Shown here in pieces: positions 40,180 to 47,920 of a stretch of 64,000 nt of DNA (position 1 is its first letter; each line of letters begins with the position of its first letter). Below the pieces are notes generated by a model. That model saw nothing but the letters and a program-made list of their open reading frames with translations. It was not told where the DNA came from and made no database searches. Made by a program: the position numbers and the translations under genes. Location: positions 1 through 64,000 of the IMG/VR virus record IMGVR_UViG_3300047509_000106, one strand, 5' to 3'. Origin of the DNA: a virus.

Positions 40180-40617
40180 ATGGCCGCTTTGACTATCACC
40201 GCTTCCGCAATCTCAAGCAACTCAAGCATCTCCGGCATCCTTCCGTCGATAACGACGGGAACGGCGGGGGCAACGATCACACAGGGGATGTCCGTCTACA
40301 AGAAGTTAGCGGACGGGCTGATCTATCCGACCGATTCCAATTCCAGCGATGCAGAGGCCGCGGCGGTCGGCATCTCACTGTCCAGTGCGCTAACTGGCCA
40401 GCCGATTGTTTTCCAGAACGCTGGTCCGATTAACTTCGGGGCAATTCTGTTGGCCGGCAAATGGTACGTAGCCGGGGCGACCGTGGCTGGGGATATTAAC
40501 CCGATAGCCGATTTGACCACGGGCTGGCGGTCCACGTTGCTCTTTTACGGCTACTCAACGAGCATCGGTGTTATCCCGACGCAGGGGCCGATTGTGACCG
40601 GCATCACTTGCGCGTAA
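40180..40617 (+). CDS. Structural protein, DUF2190-like
   Basis: 145 residues: TITQGMSVYKKLADGLIYPT, AAAVGISLSSALTGQPIVFQ, GAILLAGKWYVAGA, a beta barrel of the type seen in capsid or tail decoration proteins. Good Shine-Dalgarno (AAGGAGAATGAC). Confidence 0.6.
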   Translation: MAALTITASAISSNSSISGILPSITTGTAGATITQGMSVYKKLADGLIYPTDSNSSDAEAAAVGISLSSALTGQPIVFQNAGPINFGAILLAGKWYVAGATVAGDINPIADLTTGWRSTLLFYGYSTSIGVIPTQGPIVTGITCA

Positions 40618-41131
40618 TTGCTTTGGCCGATTTGATGGCGGTTCCGGGGATGACGTAGGAGGATTCTGCGGGACTGCCAGATTGCGCTTTCTTTTCGGGA
40701 GCGATTGTCAGCGCCACGGCGTCACCCGGCTTCAATTCCCGGATGACCGCCTTGACATCGGCGCTCATTCCATCGAACAGAAGTTGCCAGCTAATCGTGC
40801 TGCGGTAGTGACAACGAAGTGAACGGTAGTCCGATTCATCGTAGATCATTACCCACTCGGCGAACCCCTTCGACTGCCATTGCTTAGTCAGATCGGTAAC
40901 GAGCGCCTTCGCTTTCTCATTCCGCGTCCGCTCCAGTTCAAATTTCTTCAGCCCGTTCGATTCGATTTGCGCCTTGTCGAACAACTCAACTACCTCGTCA
41001 GCCTTCTCCACGAAAGGCAGCTGCTCCTTCGGCATCAACTTCCTCGTGGCTGGCCAATCGGGCTTGGGGAGCACTTGGCCAGATGCGACAAACGTGCAGG
41101 CGAGCACGACTAGGAACGCTTTGGCGGGCAT
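40604..41131 (-). CDS. Exported protein on minus strand (moron candidate)
   Basis: 175 residues with a signal peptide (MPAKAFLVVLACTFVASG), then charged helices and a beta C-terminus. ACGGAGGCCGATC precedes ATG on the minus strand. Its end overlaps the upstream plus-strand gene by 14 nt. Expression from the prophage is plausible. Function unknown. Confidence 0.65.
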   Translation of the reverse strand: MPAKAFLVVLACTFVASGQVLPKPDWPATRKLMPKEQLPFVEKADEVVELFDKAQIESNGLKKFELERTRNEKAKALVTDLTKQWQSKGFAEWVMIYDESDYRSLRCHYRSTISWQLLFDGMSADVKAVIRELKPGDAVALTIAPEKKAQSGSPAESSYVIPGTAIKSAKAITRK

Positions 41132-41200
41132 GATCGGCCTCCGTGGGGTATTTCGCTACCGGGGAGACGTTATCGCCGGAAATGGGACGGTAGGCAAGAG

Positions 41201-41216
41201 AAATCCGTCCCGCCCC
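41201..41216 (+). promoter_or_regulatory. CCGCCCC element, copy 6 (no gene start attached)
   Basis: AAATCCGTCCCGCCCC in the 238-nt gap between the minus-strand gene and the fibre gene. GCTC follows at 41239. No start codon at the usual distance; perhaps a spare or decayed copy. Confidence 0.4.
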
Positions 41217-41293
41217 GCCCATACCGCAAGCTATCCCTGCTCGGTTACGAGTCCCGAGCGCCATCACTGACCGAAAGGCGGTGACATATCTCT

Positions 41294-41327
41294 TCGGGCC
41301 GGCTTCTCACAGCGGGAGCCGGCCCGA
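41294..41327 (+). terminator. Strong GC hairpin before fibre gene
   Basis: TCGGGCCGGCT (41294-41304) pairs with AGCCGGCCCGA (41317-41327), 11 bp, 12-nt loop. There is no long T-run, so it may be a rho-independent terminator in a GC-rich genome or an mRNA stabiliser. It separates copies 6 and 7 of the CCGCCCC element. Confidence 0.55.
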
Positions 41328-41331
41328 TGTC

Positions 41332-41347
41332 ATTTCCCACCCGCCCC
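41332..41347 (+). promoter_or_regulatory. CCGCCCC late element, copy 7 (tail fibre)
   Basis: ATTTCCCACCCGCCCC with 22 nt to ATG 41370; no Shine-Dalgarno site in between. Confidence 0.5.
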
Positions 41348-41369
41348 GGTTGTGCGTCACCATTGGCCT

Positions 41370-42287
41370 ATGCGTCCTGTTCTGCCGGGTGAATCGCTGC
41401 GGATCGCGGAAGCGGTCAACGACACGGCTGCGCTCGCGGAAGACTGCCGGCGGCGGCTTGACGCGATGACTCGCAAGCCAGATGAGCTGATACCGGCGAA
41501 GATCACGAACGGCGCGACCGCCTTGCACGCCTGGACGGAGCAAGGCATCGCGGCGGATGGAACGCGATACGCGAAGGTTGCGCCGCTCTTCGGCACTGTG
41601 AACGGATTGGACGGGGCCACGGTGACGTACCGGCCGGCGCGGATGCCAGACGGATCGACGCTGACATCGTTTCCTGTTTACGGCTACGTCCGCGACATCG
41701 GGCACGGCAAAGTAGCATCCACAAACACCGGCCCGAACTACGAAATTATCGGCGCTAGCACATCGACAGGAAGCTCTCTCGTCAGTTACGGCACTCTCAA
41801 CAGCATCAATCCGCTCACGTGGGGGCCTGGATCGCCTGGCGGCGTGAACTACCCGCCGCCATTTGACAGCGCTCACAGCGCTGGCACATTGACATTCCCA
41901 TCGGCAGGGAAATACTTCTTTTTCTTCAACAGCTTTTGCACGGCCAATCCATCGACGGGAATTTTCAATCCCAGCGGCGCATGGTCGGTTTACGGCACGT
42001 TCGCCAACTTCTCTAATCTCGGTCTAGTAACGACTGCATTATTTCATCAAGGCGCTGGCGTCGGCGCGCCAAGTTGGGCGGCACTGGCGACCGGCATAGG
42101 AGCCGCGCAGACTCTTAACGCATACATGCCGTTCCCGATCAACTACACCGGGGAAATAACCGTAACGGCGGCGTTCACGATGGACTTCTACGTGTGGCCG
42201 GCAGTCAACGGCACCTTCACCTTCAACACGCAAATCCCCAACAACTCCGCCGTGAATAGCGTTGGGATTTATGGGATCAAATTATGA
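41370..42287 (+). CDS. Tail fibre/receptor-binding-type protein
   Basis: 305 residues. Helical first 60 (IAEAVNDTAALAEDCRRRLD), then Gly/Ser/Thr-rich beta sequence with aromatic strands (AGKYFFFFNSFCTANP; INYTGEITVTAAFTMDFYVW), typical of fibres or C1q/TNF-like knobs. Start at 41370 chosen by the element spacing; GTG 41352 is also in frame. ATGA overlap with the next gene. Confidence 0.6.
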   Translation: MRPVLPGESLRIAEAVNDTAALAEDCRRRLDAMTRKPDELIPAKITNGATALHAWTEQGIAADGTRYAKVAPLFGTVNGLDGATVTYRPARMPDGSTLTSFPVYGYVRDIGHGKVASTNTGPNYEIIGASTSTGSSLVSYGTLNSINPLTWGPGSPGGVNYPPPFDSAHSAGTLTFPSAGKYFFFFNSFCTANPSTGIFNPSGAWSVYGTFANFSNLGLVTTALFHQGAGVGAPSWAALATGIGAAQTLNAYMPFPINYTGEITVTAAFTMDFYVWPAVNGTFTFNTQIPNNSAVNSVGIYGIKL

Positions 42288-42664
42288 ATCCGTACTACTA
42301 CGGTACGCCGACGATTGGCAATCCCGTACAGATTTCGACAGCCAACACCAATCGCGATGGCACTGGCACGCTCGGCACGATCTACACGGGAACCACGAAT
42401 GGAACCGTGATCGTATCGGTCAACATCCATTCTCCGGTCACGACGACGGCCGGCATGATCCGTTTTTATATCGCTGACGGAACGCACACCTATCTCTTCG
42501 ATGAAGTCCCTGTGACCGCCATAACGGTCTCGGCCTCGGTAGCCGGATTCCAGGCAACTTGGCAGCCTCAAATTCCGCTCGTGCTGCCGAACACCTGGAT
42601 ACTCAAAGCGAGTACCCACAACGGCGAAGCGTTTAACCTTACTCCGGCAGTGGGGAATTATTAA
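42284..42664 (+). CDS. Virion surface/fibre-associated protein
   Basis: 126 residues, beta-rich (GTNGTVIVSVNIHSPVTTTA-like pattern without helices; FYIADGTHTYLFDEVPV). Coupled to both neighbours by overlaps. Probably part of the tail-tip or fibre complex. Confidence 0.55.
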   Translation: MNPYYYGTPTIGNPVQISTANTNRDGTGTLGTIYTGTTNGTVIVSVNIHSPVTTTAGMIRFYIADGTHTYLFDEVPVTAITVSASVAGFQATWQPQIPLVLPNTWILKASTHNGEAFNLTPAVGNY

Positions 42665-43359
42665 TGGCAGGAAGCGGGTTATTTTTCGGCGCACAACCAT
42701 TGCCTACATCGGCCGTATGGGGCACGCACGCGCAGCGCCCGACGGCGCATGGTCAGTACCTCAGTTGGATTTATTACGAGACGGATACGGGAGTTACGTT
42801 TCTCTGCACTAAGGAGGCATCATCGACTTACGCATGGACTCAGATCGTTCCGGCAACGATAGGAGTTGAGGTGGTCGTTCTCGATCACATTGCAGATGCC
42901 AATAACACGGGCACGAGTGAGACAATACTTTACTCGGATGGGCTTAGCGCGGGCCGATTGACGACGAATAAGGATAAGGTATTCGCTAAGTACGGCGGGT
43001 CGTTTTCCGGTGGAGTTTCGGAGACGCAGCAGTTGCGCGTTTATTTCGGTCCGAACGGCAGCAACGCGGATACGTTGATCTTTGATAGTGGCGCGTTGTC
43101 GATTGGTGCTACTCCAATCGGCGGCAGCTCGTGGGCAATGGACATTATTGGTATCCGAGAGTCGTCCAGCATCGTTAGATTCACTTGTACGGTGCTGTCC
43201 GGCAGCTTCTTTTACGACACCGTTTATACAAAAGTCACTGGCCTTACTCTGAGTAACAACCAATTCGTTACACTGACTGGGACGGCGGGGGGAGCATTTG
43301 GCGGCTCGAATCAGATTACCGCTTCGATGGGCACAATATGGTATAAGCCGTCGTCCTAA
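42664..43359 (+). CDS. Virion surface/fibre-associated protein
   Basis: 231 residues: short N-terminus QRPTAHGQYLSWIYYETDTG as in phage fibre attachment proteins, then a beta-rich domain (QLRVYFGPNGSNADTLIFDS; VRFTCTVLSGSFFYDTVYTK). One-base overlap with the upstream stop. Its TAA begins the next CCGCCCC element. Confidence 0.6.
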   Translation: MAGSGLFFGAQPLPTSAVWGTHAQRPTAHGQYLSWIYYETDTGVTFLCTKEASSTYAWTQIVPATIGVEVVVLDHIADANNTGTSETILYSDGLSAGRLTTNKDKVFAKYGGSFSGGVSETQQLRVYFGPNGSNADTLIFDSGALSIGATPIGGSSWAMDIIGIRESSSIVRFTCTVLSGSFFYDTVYTKVTGLTLSNNQFVTLTGTAGGAFGGSNQITASMGTIWYKPSS

Positions 43360-43373
43360 TTCCCTTCCGCCCC
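43357..43373 (+). promoter_or_regulatory. CCGCCCC late element, copy 8
   Basis: TAATTCCCTTCCGCCCC with TGCTC at 43386-43390. At the expected start position stands ATA (43395-43397), in frame with the small membrane gene that follows, as if an ATG had been lost. Confidence 0.5.
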
Positions 43374-43433
43374 GCCCGCGTGTCATGCTCCCGCATAGTA
43401 GCCCGACCCCGCGCGGCCCGCGCCGGTGAGCCT

Positions 43434-43592
43434 GTGAAAGCTGTTGGTGTCATCATCCTGTTCGCCCTGTTCTTCGCTCAGGCGATTTACAACCGCGAGG
43501 AACAACGACAGGAAGCGGCGATGCGATTGCGGGAGATGAATGAGATCAAGGCGCTCGTGTATTGGGCGGCGGCACGAGCCGACAGTCGGTGA
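43434..43592 (+). CDS. Small membrane protein (possible holin)
   Basis: 52 residues from GTG 43434: one TM segment (AVGVIILFALFFAQAIY) and a charged helix (REEQRQEAAMRLREMNEIKA). The frame is open upstream to GTG 43380, and ATA 43395 matches the position implied by the CCGCCCC element, so the true start is uncertain. It stands at the beginning of the lysis-like region. Confidence 0.5.
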   Translation: MKAVGVIILFALFFAQAIYNREEQRQEAAMRLREMNEIKALVYWAAARADSR

Positions 43593-43953
43593 TGACGATG
43601 TGAAAATCGTATCCCGGCAGTTCGCGGCGAACGCCGTCGCGAACGCGGCCGGCGCAAATGCCTGAGACCCAAACGAGTTGGCCGGACTCTGGCGGGGCAG
43701 CGAAGTGGCAGACGACGGTAGCGGCAATCGTATCAGCGCCCAAGTGCCAGTGAAGCTCATTACCGCGAGCGACGGCACCAGTGAGTAGCACGGTGATCCG
43801 CTGGCCGGTATAGGCATCGTTGGCGGCTTCGCTTGAGACCGCGAACGATTGTACGAGGTCCGAAGCGCGGACGATGGGCGGTTGGGCCGGTTGTGGGATT
43901 GGCTGATGGCAGGATGCGAACAGGACCACGAAGAGTAAGGCGAGGTAACGCAT
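43546..43953 (-). CDS. Lipoprotein with OB-fold (tRNA_anti-like) domain
   Basis: 135 residues. Lipobox at the end of the signal peptide: MRYLALLFVVLFASC. The rest has the short-strand pattern of tRNA_anti-like OB proteins (GQRITVLLTGAVARG; ATVVCHFAAPPESGQLVWVS, GICAGRV). A TTAGGAGTC site precedes ATG on the minus strand. It should be envelope-anchored in the lysogen; superinfection exclusion is possible. Its start codon overlaps the start codon of the opposite gene. Confidence 0.7.
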   Translation of the reverse strand: MRYLALLFVVLFASCHQPIPQPAQPPIVRASDLVQSFAVSSEAANDAYTGQRITVLLTGAVARGNELHWHLGADTIAATVVCHFAAPPESGQLVWVSGICAGRVRDGVRRELPGYDFHIVITDCRLVPPPNTRAP

Positions 43954-44170
43954 GGCGACTCCTAATCCAGTTCCACAAGGTTCATCGAAACCGCTCGATC
44001 TGACGCCGTGTACGGTCCCCGTTGGAATGTCATTCGTTCCGATTGGAACGCACAACGGCGACATGCTCTATTGGGACGGGTTCAACTGGCACATTTTGCC
44101 GTATCCGACGAATCCCAATGGTCAGTATTTGCGAGCGGGACAAGACGGGCCGTTCTGGGCGAACCCGTAG
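43952..44170 (+). CDS. Small hypothetical protein
   Basis: 72 residues (VGMSFVPIGTHNGDMLYWDG; GQYLRAGQDGPFW), with short repeats typical of fibre or tail accessory proteins. GCGAGGTAACGC precedes ATG. Start codon shares CATG with the divergent lipoprotein gene. Confidence 0.6.
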   Translation: MATPNPVPQGSSKPLDLTPCTVPVGMSFVPIGTHNGDMLYWDGFNWHILPYPTNPNGQYLRAGQDGPFWANP

Positions 44171-44234
44171 ATACCTTAACAGTCGAAATTTCGAGCACGA
44201 AAACGTCACCAAACTGCCCAGAATCGAAAAAAAG

Positions 44235-44339
44235 ATGAGGTTTTTATCGCATCAGTATGGAGCACATGCTTTGATCGCCGCCGCTGCCGGGGCCTGTGGA
44301 TTGGTGATTTACGAGATAGCGAAGTGGATTTTCGGTTGA
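44235..44339 (+). CDS. Very small membrane protein (34 aa)
   Basis: One TM segment (ALIAAAAGACGLVIYEIAKW). No Shine-Dalgarno site. Position beside other TM proteins suggests lysis. Weakly supported. Confidence 0.4.
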   Translation: MRFLSHQYGAHALIAAAAGACGLVIYEIAKWIFG

Positions 44340-44349
44340 GGGCATCGCC

Positions 44350-44688
44350 GTGGGCTGGCCCGAAGTCGCTGCGACCATTGTGCCGGCCCTCGCGACGTTC
44401 CTGGCGCTCCGCGACCGACGCGGCCGGAAGCAATTGCACGAAAGGGTCAAGCAGTTAGAGGAAGCGACCAAGGCCCTGATGGCAGAACTGGAGCGTAAGG
44501 ATGCACTGCTCGAGCGCTGCCACGAGGATAAACGGCTCCGAGACGACACGATCAGCCGCATGGAAAGACAGCGCGACGACGAGCGCGAAGAACTGCGAAC
44601 GGCGCAGGCCGATTTGATCGAATCGCAGAAAGAGAATCGGCGGCTGGCGGACGAACTGGATCGAAGGAATCACCGGGGTGGACGATGA
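44350..44688 (+). CDS. Membrane-anchored coiled-coil protein (possible spanin-like)
   Basis: 112 residues from GTG: hydrophobic N-terminus (EVAATIVPALATFLAL) then a long coiled coil (RVKQLEEATKALMAELERKD; ELRTAQADLIESQKENRRLA). This i-spanin-like layout and the position suggest a lysis function. Stop overlaps the next ATG. Confidence 0.55.
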   Translation: MGWPEVAATIVPALATFLALRDRRGRKQLHERVKQLEEATKALMAELERKDALLERCHEDKRLRDDTISRMERQRDDEREELRTAQADLIESQKENRRLADELDRRNHRGGR

Positions 44689-45239
44689 GCGAGCCAGCCC
44701 GTTGCGACAAGACAGGGAAAGCATGGACGCTCGAAACGCTGCATACGCATTTGGCGGCATTGATTGAGTCTCAGAAGGCGATCATTGACGAGCGAGATCG
44801 TCTTTACAAGGAACGCGACGAATCGCGGCGAACGGCGGTAGACGCGGCGCTGATGGCTCAGAAGGAACAAACGAAGGCATCGTTTGAAGCGTCGGAGAAG
44901 GCCATCGTCAAAGCGGAAGACGCCCAGCGCGAGTACAACGTGCGGTCGAATGAGTTTCGGGGCCAGTTGGACGACCAGGCCAAAACACTCATGCCGCGGC
45001 TTGAGATGGCGACGACATTCAGGGCCATCGAAGACAAGCTGGAAGTCTACAAGGTAGACACTGACAGCAAGGTAGATCGGTTGCTAAAGGAAATCGGCGT
45101 TTTGCGAGAGAAGCAAAGTCAATGGGTCGGCAAGGAAGCAGGCGGCGACCGCAGTTGGGGCAATGTCGGCGTGATTGCCGGCTTAGTGATCGGTGCGGCC
45201 GGCGTAGCGATGATGGTTCTTGCATTCATGCACAAGTGA
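44685..45239 (+). CDS. Coiled-coil protein with C-terminal TM helix
   Basis: 184 residues: long helical region (ALIESQKAIIDERDRLYKER) and a C-terminal TM segment (VGVIAGLVIGAAGVAMMVLAF). It could be tail-anchored in the cytoplasmic membrane beside the holin candidates. Confidence 0.6.
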   Translation: MSEPARCDKTGKAWTLETLHTHLAALIESQKAIIDERDRLYKERDESRRTAVDAALMAQKEQTKASFEASEKAIVKAEDAQREYNVRSNEFRGQLDDQAKTLMPRLEMATTFRAIEDKLEVYKVDTDSKVDRLLKEIGVLREKQSQWVGKEAGGDRSWGNVGVIAGLVIGAAGVAMMVLAFMHK

Positions 45240-45261
45240 CGCCCGTGAAAGTTGGTGCAAC

Positions 45262-45492
45262 GTGAACATCGGACTAGCGGACCTAGTTTGGTACGTCATC
45301 TATCTGCTCATTGCGGCGGTGATAATCGGCCTGCTCTGGTTTCTAATCAACTACATCGAGAAGCAGTTTACCGACCCTGGCTTCCCGGTGATGTTCAAGG
45401 TGATTCGGGTGATCTTCGTTGTTCTGGTCGTGTTGTTCGCGATTGGACTGCTACTAAGCTTCGCGGGCTTCCCGATCGTGCGTTTTCATTGA
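45262..45492 (+). CDS. Two-TM small membrane protein, holin candidate
   Basis: 76 residues from GTG 45262 with two TM helices (WYVIYLLIAAVIIGLLWFLI; VIRVIFVVLVVLFAIGLLLS) and charged link KQFTDPG. Size and topology fit a class II holin. It directly precedes the DUF1353 and protease genes. Confidence 0.6.
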   Translation: MNIGLADLVWYVIYLLIAAVIIGLLWFLINYIEKQFTDPGFPVMFKVIRVIFVVLVVLFAIGLLLSFAGFPIVRFH

Positions 45493-45502
45493 CGTGTCTT
45501 AG

Positions 45503-46006
45503 GTGCGTGACGTGACAGGCATAGGGCATTTCATCGGCGAGTATACGCTGCACGAGCCGGGCGACGGCGACGGCATCAAGGCCGACGATTTCCTACTCGT
45601 CGCGAACAAGTTAGAACCGTTCGCCTTCGTTGATACCGATGGAAAAGTCATCATCACCATTGACGAGTCGTTCATCACCGACGGCGCGACAACGCCGTGG
45701 TTCCTACAGTCGGTGCCGTGGCTCAGGCGCTACGGGCGGATCAGGCGAGCGGCGTTCTGTCACGATTGGGCTTGGACTTTACACCACCTGGGACGCGAGT
45801 TGTTCGGGTTCTGGAAATCGAACGCGATGTTCTACCGTGCCTGTCGCGTTTGTGGATTGTCGGTCTTTGAAGCCGGTACATGCTGGCTGGCCGTCACCCT
45901 GTTTGGCTGGCCGATGTGGATGGGGAAAGAAAGGTGCCAAGCTAAGGCACGGGCAAAAGTCAATATCGCTGGTGTCGTCATGCGACAGAAAGGCATAGTC
46001 AGATGA
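45503..46006 (+). CDS. DUF1353 family protein
   Basis: 167 residues. The family core is clear: ESFITDGATTPWFLQSVPWL, then RIRRAAFCHDWAW with the conserved HDW, then a hydrophobic stretch (LAVTLFGWPMWMG). DUF1353 proteins are common in phage lysis and tail regions; their role is unknown. GTG start (45503 or 45512); stop overlaps the protease gene. Confidence 0.8.
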   Translation: MRDVTGIGHFIGEYTLHEPGDGDGIKADDFLLVANKLEPFAFVDTDGKVIITIDESFITDGATTPWFLQSVPWLRRYGRIRRAAFCHDWAWTLHHLGRELFGFWKSNAMFYRACRVCGLSVFEAGTCWLAVTLFGWPMWMGKERCQAKARAKVNIAGVVMRQKGIVR

Positions 46007-47235
46007 TCGAAGCACACACGGCTTTCACCGGATTCGCTCGACCGTACTTCCATATTCTCGACACTCATTTCCGCCTGCCGCGGTCGGTGACGATCAGCTA
46101 CACGCCGGACCAGCTAGCCGGCCTCTACTCATTCCCGGTCAACGTCAAGGGACCGGACATGACCATCGGCATCATCGAACTTGGCGGCGGCTACAAGCCA
46201 TCAGATATTCAGGCGGCGTTCAGTAATTGGCGTATGCCGATGCCGACTCTCCATGACGTGAGTGTGCAGGGCGGCTCGAACTCGCCGGGCGATCCGGCCG
46301 ACATCGAAGTGATCCTCGACATTGAAATCGCCGCCGCGTGCTACTCCTACTGCACCGACAAAGCGGCCAATGTGCGAGTCTATTTCGCGCCGAACTCGGA
46401 CGCCGGCTTCGGTCAAGCAGTGGCGCAAGCGGCGATGGACGGATGTGCCACGATCTCGATAAGCTGGGGATCGGCCGAAGAGAATTGGGGGAAGACAATT
46501 TGTACTGCGTTCGATGCGATTTGCAAATCGGCGCTGGCAAGTGGTTCAACCGTCTTCGCGGCCTCGGGCGACAACCTAAGCGACGACGGCATGGGCAGCG
46601 GCGTACACGTCGATTTCCCGGCCGCGTCCCCGCATGTCGTTGGCACTGGCGGCACCGCCAAGATGTCGAACTCCGAAACAGTGTGGAACGAAGGTGGCGG
46701 CGGGACGGGCGGCGGCTTTTCTACTTTCTTCCCGTCGCAAGTATGGCAGATTGGCGCTCCATCATCGCAAGGCCGGATGGTTCCCGACGTGGCCGGCGAT
46801 GGGGCTCCATCAACAGGTTGGAAGGTTTATGCGAACGGTAACTGGATGGTAGTCGGCGGAACATCGTGCGTTGCGCCGATGTACGCCGGCTTATTCGCAG
46901 CGCTGGCTAGTGCAGCCGGAAAGAAGCTCGGGAACGTGCTGCCGATCTTGTGGCAGAATCCAGCGGCTTTTCAGGACATCGTTGCGGGCAACAATGGCAA
47001 ATGGAGAGCCACGGCCGGCCCTGACCCATGTACCGGCCTGGGCGTGCCGATCGGGACGGCGCTGCAAACGATATTCGCTGTGCCGCCACCACCGGTGCCT
47101 CCTCCTCCGGTTCCGCCGCCAGTACCTCCGCCAGTTCCGCCGCCCCCGGTTCCACCGCCGACGACATTCGACAAAACAATCAGCGTCCATGTACAGTCGT
47201 CTGACCCCAACACCAAAGTCACGGTTCATAACTGA
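46003..47235 (+). CDS. Sedolisin (S53) family serine peptidase lacking a prodomain
   Basis: 410 residues. Kumamolisin-like: SYTPDQLAGLYSFP, TIGIIELGGGY, catalytic E102 and D106 in IEVILDIE, D190 in ASGDNLSDDG, and S288 in VGGTSCVAPMYAGL. Normal sedolisins are made with a prodomain of about 180 residues; here only about 35 residues precede the mature start and no signal peptide is visible. A Pro-rich run (PPPPVPPPPVPPPVPPPVP) links to a short C-terminal beta segment. Next to holin-like genes it is a candidate lysis protease; a virion protease is the alternative. Confidence 0.85.
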   Translation: MIEAHTAFTGFARPYFHILDTHFRLPRSVTISYTPDQLAGLYSFPVNVKGPDMTIGIIELGGGYKPSDIQAAFSNWRMPMPTLHDVSVQGGSNSPGDPADIEVILDIEIAAACYSYCTDKAANVRVYFAPNSDAGFGQAVAQAAMDGCATISISWGSAEENWGKTICTAFDAICKSALASGSTVFAASGDNLSDDGMGSGVHVDFPAASPHVVGTGGTAKMSNSETVWNEGGGGTGGGFSTFFPSQVWQIGAPSSQGRMVPDVAGDGAPSTGWKVYANGNWMVVGGTSCVAPMYAGLFAALASAAGKKLGNVLPILWQNPAAFQDIVAGNNGKWRATAGPDPCTGLGVPIGTALQTIFAVPPPPVPPPPVPPPVPPPVPPPPVPPPTTFDKTISVHVQSSDPNTKVTVHN

Positions 47236-47453
47236 TGAAGGCTACCGTTCTTCAGCGCAGGGAAGACATAGCCCCTCAAAACGAAGGATGGACCGAGATT
47301 GCAGCGCATGAGGCATTGGGGTTCTATGTGGCTCTTGGAGAGGCTGATGGCGCACAGAGAATCGTTCTGTCGCCAGTAGGAAACACAGAGAAGGCAAACG
47401 TGCCACTCTATTACCCGGTTGCTGGCTACAGAATTTTACTGACGGTGAATTGA
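47235..47453 (+). CDS. Small hypothetical protein
   Basis: 72 residues, alpha/beta (EIAAHEALGFYVALGEADGA; LYYPVAGYRILLTV). Start overlaps the protease stop (TGATG). No family recognised. Confidence 0.55.
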   Translation: MKATVLQRREDIAPQNEGWTEIAAHEALGFYVALGEADGAQRIVLSPVGNTEKANVPLYYPVAGYRILLTVN

Positions 47454-47920
47454 TGCAACTCGACACGTTTGAAGTCCTCGTGATTCAGTGGCTTCGCCAC
47501 ATCGACCACCGGCTTGAGGTTCTTGACCACAAGATCGGCGGTGGAAGCGATGGTCCGATGCTGCAATTTCTCACGGATCAGTTGCAGAAAAGCTCCAACG
47601 AATTGCAGATCGCACTCGCCCCGTACCTGCCTCAATTGTCGCCCGCTAACTCGAAAGGTATTACCGTGAATCCGATTCTCCAGTCTCTTGCCGATCAGGT
47701 GACAGCCACGACAAGCGCGGAAGCGTCCGCCGTCACGCTTATCAACGGCATCGCCCAGCGCATCGCTGATGCCGTCGCCGCGGCTATTGCTGGCGGAGCT
47801 ACAGCCGCACAGTTGCAGCCAGTGACCGACGAAGTAACGGCACTCAAGGCGAGCGCCGATGCCCTGTCAGCGGCAATTGCGGCAAACACGCCAAGCGCTC
47901 CGTCGTTCAAGAAGAAGTAA
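47453..47920 (+). CDS. Helical Ala/Thr-rich phage protein
   Basis: 155 residues. N-terminal IQWLRHIDHRLEVLDHKIGG, then long Ala-rich coiled coil (QPVTDEVTALKASADALSAA). Similar proteins with trimeric coiled coils occur near phage lysis and fibre genes. ATG 47453 preferred over TTG 47450. Confidence 0.55.
   Translation: MQLDTFEVLVIQWLRHIDHRLEVLDHKIGGGSDGPMLQFLTDQLQKSSNELQIALAPYLPQLSPANSKGITVNPILQSLADQVTATTSAEASAVTLINGIAQRIADAVAAAIAGGATAAQLQPVTDEVTALKASADALSAAIAANTPSAPSFKKK

Noticed and set aside
41132-41369. Small genes in the gap before the tail fibre gene
   Set aside because: No frame with a start signal and protein-like composition; the gap holds two CCGCCCC elements and a hairpin.
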